Positions 23,097 through 33,444 of a stretch of 64,000 bases of DNA are shown piece after piece. The DNA is from Selaginella tamariscina (taxonomy: Eukaryota > Streptophyta > Lycopodiopsida > Selaginellales > Selaginellaceae), in assembly GCA_003024785.1 (NCBI GenBank), contig PUQB01000163.1, forward strand, positions 237,613 through 301,612. Direction: 5' to 3'. The position numbers were made by a program, and so were the translations under genes. The notes beneath the pieces are model-generated. The model ran no database searches. It worked only from the letters and a program-made list of their open reading frames with translations, and was not told the DNA's origin. The first letter of the stretch is position 1. Each line of letters starts with the position of its first letter.

Positions 23097-24480
23097 GCAA
23101 CACCTTCAACCTTTACATAATGCTTTCATGAACACGTCTGCACTTGAGGCTACTTGGGAATATGAGAGGCATTGTTAGCAGCCTGCACAAAAAACAGATG
23201 GCCCTGTTGAGAGTTCAGGTTCAGTGGAGGGATCTAGCTCAAATAGTGTACATGTGTCTCAACATCAAATAAGCTTCCTCGTCATTTGCTTTTACAGATG
23301 GATAATTGTGCAGGCGAGAACAAAAATAGGTAAATCATTTTACTTAAGGGTTTCTCAACTCATACTTTTATTTTCTAGATATGTGCTAGCATACTTGTCA
23401 ATGCTTGTTGCCAAAGTGTGTTTGAAACAATCACGCTCAGTTTTCTTATGGTTGGTCACACTCATGAAGATATTGATGCGTTCTTCAGCAAGGTCTTTAA
23501 CTCTACAAAAGGACAAGTGCACTTACCTTACCGCATATGATGAATCTTTTTGAAAACTGCATCTCCAAAAAAAGTTGTGCTTTACTTGTGACTGAGGTGC
23601 CAGACTTCAAAAAATTTCTCAAGGAGTATATAAAAGAGGGGAGTGATTCTTTAGTTGGTCACCTTGTGCCGCTACAATTCTTTTTCTCTATACGAGATGG
23701 TATACCTATTATGCAGTATAAGTTACGGCATCAGAGCATGAGTGGTTACCAAAAGAGGGGTTAATGCTCTTCAAAAGTGGAGAGAATGGAAAGCCACTTC
23801 TCCAGAAGACAACCAGACCTATTTCCATTGAGTGCCCAGCTCAAGGAAAAGAGGTTATTAATTGATGACATCAAAAAATATGTGGCATGGGTTCAAAAAT
23901 CGATGCCAAAGAATTCTGATAAGGCAACTGGTTACTCAGAACTATATAAGCATGTGGTCAACTATTGGGAGACTGTTGTTCGAGAGTTGGAAGGGCCTAT
24001 TGTCACAAGTACAGAATTGCAACACCCTTTTTGGCCTAAAACAAGGTGGCGAGAGGAGATTGAAATGACATCACTGAGCACAGACGACGTAGAAGCTAGT
24101 AGTGATGTGGAAGTGCAAACCCCACACTTTGTTGGACAAAGGAACCAAAAACCTAAAGCATACTTTGATTGCTGCCAGGATCTTTAAAAACTAATGATGG
24201 TTCTCATTACTCCAGATGCATTATATAATCAACCTATTTGGATGGGTCAAATTATCGGCACATTTGAAGTAATCACAAAAAATAGTATTGTTAAGGTTGC
24301 ATGGTTCAAACCACAAAAAAGGGACACGAGAAGGAGAGCGAAAGATATAATGGATGCCTAGAGAAAACATGGTCTCCCAATTAAAAAGACCCAGCATGTT
24401 TTATAAATGTTAAATCCATTCGTATAGGTGGATGTCAAGAAGCGTTGATAAAGTCACAATTAACAAAACTACAAGGGAAT
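23097..24480 (+). pseudogene. Gene B copy 1: DUF7869-like protein, candidate transposase
   Basis: The block QMDNC at about 23295, then ENKNR, is split by a 50-bp intron (about 23329-23379, GTAAAT to TTTTCTAG) from YVLAYLSMLVAK. Then SFLMVGHTHEDIDAFFSKV follows (frame broken at about 23440-23490), then LVGHLVPLQFFFSIRDGIP at about 23660-23710 and KKYVAWVQKSMPKNSDKATG at 23870-23930. It ends after AWFKPQKRD near 24320. MDN...GHTHEDID is the hallmark of the uncharacterised DUF7869 family. The spaced Asp and Asp/Glu residues would suit an RNase-H-like DDE nuclease, so I suggest it is the transposase; that is inference. The N-terminus is missing or lost in the repeat block. Several one-base frameshifts and one TAG occur. 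Confidence 0.65.
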
Positions 24481-24993
24481 GTATGTTTTCTGAAGCTTAA
24501 AGCAATTACAAAATTATAATCATAATTATTATAAACTCTTTAATAATAGTACCAAATTGTTTATTTAACTATATAAATTTAAAAAACGATATGGAAGATT
24601 GACTATATATTATAGGATTTTGTATATTATATATATATTATTACTACTACAAATTTTAATTAATAATGTTATATTTAAATATTAATATTTTAATAACAAC
24701 ATCAATATTTATATAATGTACCTTTTATGCTCTTCCTTAATTGTTATATTAGGCAATATATTATATAATTTAATACTTTCTACTTTTATAATGTTATTAA
24801 TTTTTGTTCAATGAATGTTATAATTTATTAAAGGGTCGAATACAAAATAGAATATTTTAAAGAATATTCTGTTTTCAAACATATATTCTAAAGAATATTC
24901 CTTTAATATTAGAAAATGTTAATTAAATAGCTAAAATTGTTAATTATTAGGAAATGGGACTATAGCCATGCCCATTTTAGTTATAACTTGCAT
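24481..24993. other. AT-rich subterminal region of Element 1
   Basis: Non-coding A/T-rich DNA with repeated AGAATATTC motifs, matching 31760-32330 of Element 2 in inverted orientation. Confidence 0.65.
24965..24993 (-). repeat. Element 1 right terminal inverted repeat
   Basis: Read on the minus strand it starts ATGCAAGTTATAACTAAAAT and continues GGGCATGG. It matches the gene-B-side end of Element 2, including the TTAATAATTAACAATTTTA-like subterminal sequence. Confidence 0.75.
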
Positions 24994-25009
24994 ATATATC
25001 AAAACTTTC

Positions 25010-25240
25010 AGGGTTACTGCATATTGTTTGTACACATTTTTTTATTTATATACAAGTTTTATATATTTTTTTTCTTTTAATTTTTAATATTTATTAATTT
25101 TTTATTTTTATATTGATTTTCACTTAAAATGTAAGAAATGCATACATAAAAGACCTTCATGTTAATGCATATAATTTTTATACATTTTTTATTTATATAC
25201 AAATTTTATATATGTTTATTTCTTGGAATTTATGATTTCA
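25010..25240. repeat. Two copies of an AT-rich flanking unit
   Basis: A roughly 110-bp unit with TTTATTTATATACAAGTTTT and CATACATAAAAGACCTT occurs twice here and once at 15028-15164, on the other side of Element 1. This supports the element borders. Confidence 0.65.
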
Positions 25241-25357
25241 TTATTTAATATTTTATTATAATTTAAAATGCACCACCTGCCATGTCACCAGCTTCCACAT
25301 CATATGCCATGTTACTAAAACTGACATGGCAAGCGGTGACGTGGAAGGGCTGCATAA

Positions 25358-25412
25358 ACACCAGCTTCATTAGGACCTGATTCGTTTTTCTCTATGCGGA
25401 ATTCTGCCTTCC
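25358..25412 (-). pseudogene. Tiny vicilin exon 1 fragment
   Basis: On the minus strand the sequence matches the part of the 27285 gene coding for RIEKNESG-like residues and PNEAGV, with a short internal deletion. Only about 55 bases remain. Confidence 0.6.
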
Positions 25413-27284
25413 TGATGCCTAGCGACGCCAGCTAAAACTAGAACATACATACCATAGAGAACCTGCCACTTATTTTGTTTGCTTATATCATCATTACTGC
25501 ACGCACACGCATACACACACATCAATAAGGCCAGTAATGTACGTTGTTATGGTATTCCCCATATTGAGATCTATTGCTTCTTTAATGATATTGGTCATGT
25601 ATACATGTTTGACAGTACGAGAATTCTCTCTAACATGCACGGACTCACGGAGCTTAATATGTGGTTATGTGAAAGCTTAGTAATGAAGTTTAGAGGTTTA
25701 ACACCGTAATTATATTGTGGGACTCTTATTAACAACATATAAAACTAAACATACATAGTCTTGTGTTTGTATTTTGATTTAAACAAAAGTAACTTAATCA
25801 TTGGTTCACGGCTAAGTGCTCTTCAGCAACAAGGTGGGCGTTGCAGAGGGACAGCCAGAGGTCTTGGGAGGAGGGCCGGATGTCCCGTGGAGGAGGTGTG
25901 GATGTCCCGTGCAGGAGGTGTAGAGGTCCCACAGAGGTCCCGTGAGGACAGCCAAAGGTCTGCAGGGAGACAGCCAAAGGATGGCCAAAGATCCCAAGAG
26001 AACAACCATGGGGATTATAAAAATGTGTATATCTTAAACCTTAACTTATACACAGGAGTGAATGGTACGTATTGAAATCAATTGGATAATGATTAAAATC
26101 CACTAAGCTAATAATAATATGTACACATGCAGTTCTTTACATATTTTTATTTTTAATTTTCCTTTTTTAATTTTCCTTTTTTAATTTTTGATACATGAAA
26201 TGTGCATATATTTATATATTATTATATTGGATACTTCGTTGACCAGATCATTACAGGTGCTTTCAAATAAAATTAACTTTTCTTAAGTAACATTAAAACA
26301 ATAAAATCAGCTATAACATTTTTACGTAATATATCTGAGATTTAATTATATTAAGTAATGTATAGATTATGTTAAATTAAAATATAACAATGTATATGTT
26401 AGGTTTTTCTTTTTGGTAAAAGTAATTACTTTTATACGATATAATTCTTTTTTGTTTAATCAGTATATTATGAATTTAATATTATAAATAATTTTAAACA
26501 TAAATAATTGTTCCAAATTTAATATATACACAACAATTTACATGCATAGCGCTCATTTGAATATAATGTTTTTTCCTTTTCAAAACAGCTATAAGATTTT
26601 TCTTGTTTACTATGTTTTCTAATTTAAATCTTTGAGACTAAAATAAATGTTATAGTGTTATTCATTTAATATTAATCATGTGAGGATATGTTATATGTAT
26701 ATATACGTTGTTATTTTTAATGATAATAACTTACTGCTTTAAATATTATTTAAATATGGTTTATGTTCTAATAAATATTGAGAGGTCCTTATGTAAAATA
26801 TAGAACATAATTAAACAAATTAATCATAATTAATATATATTTAAATGAATAACATTATGGCATCTATAAATATATGTCATTATTCAGATAAAAAATTGCC
26901 CATTAATAAGCAATTTCAGTTAATGTGTGATACATATGAAATGCAACATGCAAGTTTATTTGTCTATATACACACATGTACGTATATATATATGTGTATA
27001 ATTGTGGTATTAATACATGTGTACATGGAGGATGTACGTAGATAAGTTTGTGTGTGTGTGCGTGTACGGTGAAAAATTAATAACAGTTCTTTATTGTAAG
27101 TTTAAACCACTCTGCGTCACACCTACGATTCACCTGTGTATACTTGGCAGCTGCATGCGATATGCCTTCCTCCGTTTTAAGGTCCTAGATCGCAAGGATC
27201 AATTCACTCTCGCCTTCAGGTACTTGCATTCTCTCATACTCCCTTCGGTTCTTAATTAAGTTTTAAGTTCTACATATCAAAACT
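25413..27284. other. AT-rich intergenic DNA with a GGTCCCGTG-rich repeat block
   Basis: Bases 25830-26010 hold degenerate repeats of an AGGTCCCGTG-like unit. The open frame at 25761-26075 that crosses it is Arg/Gly-biased low complexity and is not taken as a gene. The rest is A/T-rich without coding signal. Confidence 0.5.
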
Positions 27285-28781
27285 ATGGCATGTACACAGA
27301 AGCTCTTTGTATTGTGTAGCTTCTGGTTCTGGCTGCTGCCGCTGATAGGCATCATGGAGGTGGAAGTTCTCATCACCATGACCACGATGAATCTGAGTGT
27401 CGCCATAAGCACTTTAGTCCGTTCTGCTCAAGGAGCCGTTCAGATAGCAAAAACAGAGGCAGGTGAGATTAGAGTTCTTCCTGGTCCGAATGAAGCCGGT
27501 GTTTTAGCAGCAAATCATATTGGTTTAATCATCGTTAACATGGAGCCTAAAGCCCTTTTGCTCCCTCAATATCTCGATGCCTCCTGTGTTATGTATGTCC
27601 ACAAGGTGAGCACGATACATAAGTTATTTTATGTATGTTTTTCATCTTTGCTTACAGGACAGCTGACACTTGGATGGGTTGAAGATGGGAAACTTTCCAA
27701 GCAGAACTTGACCACTGGTGATATATATGCTCTTCCAGGCGGGCTTGTGTCTATATACTCAACACTGATGAAGGCCAAAAGGCTGCGTGTTTTTGCCATG
27801 TGTGACACCCTGAGAGCCTGGAACCTGGACATTTTCAATCTTTCTTTGTTGGAGGTGGTGAAGACCCCCCTACCGTCCTCTCTGGGTTTGATAAAGATAC
27901 TCTTGCTGCTGCTTTCAAGGTATGTAAAATATACGTGTGTGTAATATATTAAGCATGTTTAAGTGTTTCTTGTACAGGTTGCTCCTGAGGATATTAAGGA
28001 CCTGACAAGGTCTCAGAGCAGGGTCCAATTATCTATACCAGCAGATCAGAGTTTAGAAAAAGAACAAACGATGGTGATGATGAACAGTCCCTAGGCCTTT
28101 CAATCTTCATAAGAAGACACCTGATTTTGAAAATGACAATGGTTGGACAATTGCTGTTCATGGCAAGGAGTTTAGTCCCTTGCAAGATGCTGGAGTTGGA
28201 GTGTTTGCTGTTAGCTTGAAACCAGTAAGCATCTTATAAATATTATACATATATTAGTATTAATTAAACTACATTTTTATAATACTTCTTGACAGGGAGC
28301 TATGCTTGCACCTCACTGGAATTCAAGAGCTTCTGAAGTTGCATTTGTGACTAAAGGACAGGGACACATTCAAGTTTCTTATCCAAATGGAACCAGCGCT
28401 TTGAACCGGAGGGTGGACGAGGGTGCAGTGATCTTTGTTCCTCGGTACTTTCCCATGTCTCAAATTGCTTCACGTGAAGGTCCTTTCGAGTTTGCTGGTT
28501 TCAGTACATCATCTCGTCCAAATCGCCCACAGTTTTTAGCAGGTGCATCTCTCTCTCGCCCTCTCTCTGTCTCTCACACACAAGCACACTCTCTTGGATT
28601 TCTGATGCTGTTACTGTTATTGTAAGGTTCAAGCTCAGTTCTCAAGGCAGTTGAGGGTGACATTATGTCCAAGGCATTCAACGTCCCTGAAGAGCGTTTG
28701 AAGACTATATTGAACAGTCAACCAGATGGTATAATTCTACCCAGCTTTATAGAGGAGAGAGGAAGATGCTCCAAAACCTAG
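27285..28781 (+). pseudogene. Vicilin-like seed storage (7S globulin, cupin) gene, frame-disrupted
   Basis: Five exons with GT-AG borders: 27285-27605, 27658-27919, 27978-28224, 28296-28542 and 28627-28781. Exon 1 codes MACTQKLFVL, a hydrophobic signal-peptide core (LLVLAAAA), a His-rich stretch (HHGGGSSHHHDHDES), then VRSAQGAVQIAKTEAG and VLPGPNEAGVLAANHIGLI of cupin domain 1. Exon 2 has LTLGWVEDGKLS and SFFVGGGEDPPTVLSGFD. Exon 4 holds cupin domain 2 (MLAPHWNSRASEVAFVTKG, VIFVPRYFPMSQIAS). Exon 5 ends NVPEERLKTIL before TAG. Vicilins are secreted to storage vacuoles of seeds or spores as trimers. At least four one-base indels and a one-base mismatch of frame at intron 1 interrupt it, although splice sites are intact. 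It is either a young pseudogene or a real gene with assembly indels. Confidence 0.82.
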
Positions 28782-29039
28782 ATACGTAGTTATGTAAAAG
28801 CAAGTTCGTAAAGCCATAATATATATATAAAGTTTCCAGGCGCAAAGAATCTTGATATGATAACCGTAGACTCCTACACACAGGTGGCAACTGTTATCAT
28901 TATATTTGTTCTCCCACTTGTCACATACAGACAAAGCAAAATTCCTTATATAAGACAAGAAGGCTTAAACTCTTCATCATACTCAACTCTCTTGTGTTGT
29001 CTCTTCTTTTTGTGAGTTTGTATAGCTCTGCAGTTAAGA

Positions 29040-29511
29040 ATGGCCTCCTTATTCCATGGTCACAGGAAGGACGAGCACGTCAACCATCCAAGCCCCCAAT
29101 ATGGTTATAACAATCAAATCCTGGCTATGGTAAGCTCCACACATGTACATACACACACGTTAGATCTATTTGTTTCAAATTCATGTGTGGATTACTCGTT
29201 TTAAATGCATCTCTCTCTGTCGTACATGCAGTGTCATTGCTAACTTTTAACAATTAATGTCACTATGATGATTCAGGACACATCCACGGTGGAGGACCTG
29301 TGAATCCCGGATATGATACTGCTTCTGGATACGGTCACAATGCCGGTGGTGGATACGGGCATGGTACCATCCACAATGGACAGCCGGGCTATGGTGCCCA
29401 TGGCGGAAAGAAGAAACAAGGGGTCATGGAGAAGATCAAGAGAAGACCAAGAAGAACCCTAACAAAGTTCGTAAAGATGGGAGCAGCAGCAGCAGCAGTG
29501 ACTCTGACTAG
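29040..29511 (+). pseudogene. Tyr/Gly-rich dehydrin-like gene, copy 5, two exons
   Basis: Exon 1 (29040-29129) codes MASLFHGHRKDEHVNHPSPQ; an intron with GTAAGC and TTCAG borders ends at 29276. Exon 2 codes GGGPVNPGYDTASGYGHNAG and further GYGHG repeats, then GGKKKQGVMEKIK, a dehydrin K-like segment, and a Ser-rich SSSSSDSD tail to TAG at 29509-29511. One base is lost at the end of exon 1 (AAT CCT frame) and one after MEKIK, so the written frame ends differently. A TTATATAAG box lies at 28946-28954. The Gly/Tyr/His repeats are unlike copies 1-4, but the C-terminal design is shared. It lies 260 bases after the vicilin-like gene in the same direction. Confidence 0.65.
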
Positions 29512-30308
29512 AATGCCAGAGTTTGATGTCATTATGTAACCATGCAATAAAATATGTGTGTTTAGTTAAAACCCTACCAGAGTATACACGTATATAATCC
29601 TATTCGCGTTCTTTTATACACATTCATCAATCAACAATATTAATATTAACATCATTTGTCTGTATTCATATACCACTTGAGATTGAGACTGAATTTAACT
29701 AATAAAAAGCTTAAAAATGCACACACAAGTATGCAATCGTATATACATACATATGAAGTTTTATACATGTACTGCATGTTTAGAACACTGTATACAGCCA
29801 GACCCCGTCTTATACAAGAATTTATCATAGTTTGAAGTTTAATATATATATTTATATATCTGCTTATTTGACGTCTTCTTGCACTCTTTCAACATGAGAC
29901 GTGAATGAAAAAGAACATAAATTTTCTAGCATTGGGTTGAACAAATTATACACAACCTACAAATAGTTCGGCTTTTACTTTTACGTGAATATAGTGGACA
30001 TGCGTGTATTTTCTGCGTGTCTATGCTGTATACATTAAAATCAATAAACATAATCACAGTAAAGATGCAGAAGAAGTGAAATGATTAACCTTATATTCTT
30101 ATATAGGTTCTCTGCCCACGACGACGCCGTAAATAAATTATTCTTTTTCTTTTTCTATGTAAGTGGCCATTGTTGTCTTGCATTTGTTGTTCCACTTGTC
30201 ATTGTTTCATATGCAAGATCTCCTACATAAGCCAAGAACATCATACTCAACTGTCTTGTTTTGGTTCTCCTCCTTTTCGTGTTCTTTGTATAGTTGCAGA
30301 TATAAAAA
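29512..30308. other. Intergenic DNA and promoter of copy 6
   Basis: No gene is recognised. The last 70 bases (CATCATACTCAACTGTCTTG and on) match the 5' leader of copy 5 (28975-29039), showing that copies 5 and 6 arose by tandem duplication including their promoters. Confidence 0.55.
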
Positions 30309-30394
30309 ATGGCCTCAATGTTCTATGGTGACAGGAAGGACGAGCATGTCCACACTCCTAACCCTGGATATGGTCACAATAACACACACACACA

Positions 30395-30464
<70 letters not shown>

Positions 30465-30964
30465 ATAACGTCACTTGATCCGAATAGAGTGCTTTTTGCA
30501 GCCTTCAAAGTGATCAATTGGCTACAACGGATTAAAACATTTCTATTTTATTTTATTTTATTTTATTATCACCAGATAATAATGTCGCTAGTGAAAGTAC
30601 CTAGCAATCTATTCTGATGCCTGCAGACACGCGCAAACACATATGCATTCATATACTTTGGTTTTTGACTATAGCAACAACTATGAGCATCATCCAGGTT
30701 ACGGTGGTGAAGGAATTATGAACTCTGGATACGGATATGGACACGGTCAGCCTGGCTACGGTGAAGGCGCGTATACTGGCCATGGTTCCGCATATGGTCA
30801 AGGATACCAGGGAGATGCATATGGACAAGGCACCAACCCACCTCATGAACATGGCCACAATAACGGTGCCTCTGGACATGGTACTGGTCACACACACTGT
30901 GAACAGCCAGGCTACGATGGCTGTGCTTATGGTGTCCAGAAAACATGGAGGGTGCCCGTAATAT
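30309..30964 (+). pseudogene. Tyr/Gly-rich dehydrin-like gene, copy 6, K-segment lost
   Basis: Exon 1 codes MASMFYGDRKDEHVHTPNPG, parallel to copy 5. The expected splice donor after GYG is replaced by GTCACAATAA leading into a microsatellite. Exon 2 starts near 30670 and codes NNYEHHPGYGGEG, then many GYG/GHG repeats (SGYGYGHGQPGYG, GSAYGQGYQGDAYGQG). Where copy 5 has the GGKKKQGVMEKI segment, this copy reads GVQKTWRVPVI and stops at 30964, so the lysine-rich helix and the Ser tail are missing. It is a longer Gly/Tyr/His repeat protein if expressed. The intron carries a fresh (AC)n(AT)n(AG)n expansion. Confidence 0.55.
30378..30462. repeat. (AC)n(AT)n(AG)n microsatellite in copy 6 intron
   Basis: Three dinucleotide runs follow one another without interruption just downstream of exon 1. 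Confidence 0.95.
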
Positions 30965-31282
30965 AATATAAGATGTAATAAATAGGCGTGGTATAATAAA
31001 ATATGTGTTTGTAGTTACATAGAAAGATAAGTTGAGTTTATATATAAAATATACCACATTCATATTATAAATACGACTAGTGTTTATATTTATTTAAGTA
31101 TTAATTTAAGAAAAATTAAATATGTAAATAAATGTCCTTAGCAACATCTTAAATGTATTTGTATGCTGTACATATATATACATAAGCATAATTATATACG
31201 TACATGTGAGGACAACATTTAAGTTCCTTTATATATGTTTATTTATATTAACTTAAAAATATTGATATATATATGTACTTGG

Positions 31283-31735
31283 TGATGTCTTTTGGTTTGA
31301 ATAATGCTTTAATAATTTTTTAATATACGATGAACAAGGTTCTTTGCAATATACTGTAGGTGACTGTTGATTTTATTGATGATGTTTTAACTCACTTGAA
31401 AGGGAAGTGGAAGGAATATATTTGTGATGCATGTAAAGTTTTGGATTGGTCACAGAAAGCTAGTTTAAAACTAAAGCAGTTTAAATGTGTTTGAATTCAA
31501 GGATCTTAGTTATCGATTTTCTGTGAAGATTTACAAGTTGATCTTGATAAACTTGTCGTAGTTCTAAAGTTTTTTTATGCAGAGTGTATAAATGATGTAC
31601 AATAATTTTCTTGGCAAAATACAACATCTCACCTGTTTTGTTAATTATCTTTTGGATCATACTGCACTATTGTGGACGTAGCTGAAATTATTAACTTCAT
31701 TCATTGTTTTATTTAAGGATTGCAAGTAAGCATTT
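31283..31735 (+). pseudogene. Fossil Ty3/gypsy RT fragment, left of Element 2
   Basis: In several frames one can read VMSFGLNNA, VDFIDDVLTHLKGKWKEY and ASLKLKQFKC, matching the RT palm and the following connection segment of gypsy elements; FIDDVL is the same active-site variant as in G0. The fragment stops at 31735 where the Element 2 TIR starts, and the RNase H part resumes at 62880. Heavily decayed. Confidence 0.75.
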
Positions 31736-31764
31736 ATGCATGTTGTAACTAAAATGGGCATGTT
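31736..31764 (+). repeat. Element 2 left terminal inverted repeat
   Basis: ATGCATGTTGTAACTAAAAT then GGGCATGTT; preceded by the target duplication ATTT. Confidence 0.82.
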
Positions 31765-32656
31765 TATAATCTCATTTCTTAATAATTAACAATTTTAATT
31801 ATTTAATTAGCATTTTTTAATATTAAAAAAATATTCTCTATAATAATGTATGTTTAAAAAAAGTATATTATTTAGAATGTATGTTTAAAGATAGAATATT
31901 CTATAAAACATTTTATTTTTATAATTGACCCTTTAATGAATTATAGCATTTGGGACCAAAAATTGATAACATTATAAAAGTAAAAGGTATTAAATATATA
32001 ATATATTATATTTAAGATTATGGCCTAATATAAAAGTTATTAAAGAGCATGAGAGGTACATTATATAAATATTTATGTTGTTATTAAAATATTAATATTT
32101 AAATATAATATTAATTTAAAATTTGTACTAGTAATAATATATATATACAAAATCCTATATAGTCAATCTTTCATATCTTTTTATAAATTTATATAGTTAA
32201 GGAAACAATTTGGTACTATTTTAAAGAGCTTATTATAATTATGAATATTAAATATTTTATATTTATAATTTTATAATTGCTTTAAGCTTCAGAAAACATA
32301 AATTCTCTTGCAATTTTGTTAATCATGACTTATTAATGTTTCGTGACATCCACCCATATCAAATGGATTAACATTTATAAAATATATTGAATCTTTTTGA
32401 TTAGGAGACCATGTTCTCTCTAGGCACCTTTCACTCTTCTTCTCATGTTGCCTTTTTTGTGGTTTGAACCATGCAACTTTTACCATACTATTTTTTGTGA
32501 TAACTTCAGATGTGTTGATAATTTAACCCCATCTAAATAGGTTAGCTATATAACACATATGGGGTAATGAGGACGATCATCAGTTTTTGAAGATCCTTAT
32601 AATAATCAAAGTATGATTTAGGTTTTTATTTCTTTGTTCAATAAAGTATGGGGTTT
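31765..32656 (-). pseudogene. Gene B copy 2, 3' part and subterminal region
   Basis: Bases about 32400-32650 are the reverse complement of the 3' coding part of gene B in Element 1 (24110-24400), for example the CAAAGTATGATTTAGGTTTT segment. The rest is A/T-rich subterminal sequence with AGAATATTC motifs. The gene is cut at 32656 by G1; GGTTT at 32652-32656 is repeated at 52758-52762. Confidence 0.75.
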
Positions 32657-32790
32657 TGTTAGGCACCACTACGTACAATCTAGAGACCCACAAGACCACC
32701 TCCTCCCGAGCTGTCTCTAGTCTCCACACGCTGCTCTCCAAGGAAGGCTTCCAATAATAGTGCCCTTAATTCTCTCTTAGATCTAGGTAT
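32657..32790 (-). repeat. G1 3' LTR, truncated by G3
   Basis: Matches the 3' two thirds of the G1 5' LTR, up to GATCTAGGTAT, where G3 begins. Confidence 0.85.
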
Positions 32791-33344
32791 TGTCACAACC
32801 CGATACAGGATGCAAGATACAAGATTCCGAATACATGATACAGGATGCAGGATTTCGGATACAGGATACGAGTTACGATAATGCTTGCAGGATATTCCTA
32901 CAGGATATACCTATAGGATATGCCTATAGGATATGCTACATGATATGCCTAGAGGATAAGGGACACTATTCTTAGCTCATGACTAGATTAGACTCATGAC
33001 TAGCTTGGAGTTGTGAGCATAAAAGCTCCGACCTAATTGTTGTACAATCTTTTATTATCAACACCAGTCATTCTACGATTATTCTTGTTCCTTATTCTTG
33101 TCTTGCTCTTGTCTTACTCTTTGCCTCCTGCTCCTGTCTTGCTCCCGGATCCTGTCTAGTTCTTGTCTTGTTCCTGGATCCTCTCGCTTTCCTGTCTGCT
33201 CCTGGATCCTATCCTGATCCTGTCCTGCTCTGGATCCGTCCTGTTCCTGTTCAGTTCCTGTCCTGCTCCGGTCCTGTTCCTGAGTCAAGCCTTCCTGTTC
33301 TCGGAATCCTACTCGCTTCCTGGTTCCTGGATTGTGGCTTGACA
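32791..33344 (+). repeat. G3 5' LTR
   Basis: 554 bp; the left third is a degenerate tandem of TACAGGATAT/TATAGGATAT units and the right half is rich in TCCTGTCTTGCTCCTGGATC-like units. Confidence 0.88.
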
Positions 33345-33444
33345 GTTTGATAGTAACTGCTTTCATAGCTCTTCGTTTCCTAGCTACTTTTTTTTTCCTT
33401 GATTCTTTTCCTTCGTTTTTCTCCTTTCTTTCTTTCATAAGATC

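Larger units (their letters stand above)
15165..24993. mobile_element. Element 1: unrecognised 9.8-kb TIR DNA transposon
   Basis: The ends are inverted copies starting ATGCACGTTGTAACTAAA on the left and, read inward from the right, ATGCAAGTTATAACTAAAAT; both continue into GGGCATG. Element 2 has the same ends. The flanks are ATAC on the left and ATAT on the right, an imperfect 4-bp duplication. Outside both ends lies the same AT-rich unit (ATAAAAGACC...TTTATTTATATACAA), as expected if the element landed inside a repeat. Inside are two divergent arms: genes A and C run leftward (19974 to 15451) and gene B rightward (23097 to 24480), separated by 3 kb of repeats. I cannot assign it to a named superfamily. 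Confidence 0.75.

Noticed and set aside
15165..24993. Genes A/C and gene B as two separate transposons sharing a 3' end, for example Helitrons
   Set aside because: The shared ends occur as inverted pairs at the outside of both arm pairs with 4-bp duplications, so one TIR element explains the data better; no CTRR end with hairpin or Rep/helicase motifs was seen.
25761..26075. 104-codon plus-strand frame
   Set aside because: It is Arg/Gly/Gln-rich and arises from degenerate AGGTCCCGTG-like repeats; both strands are open.
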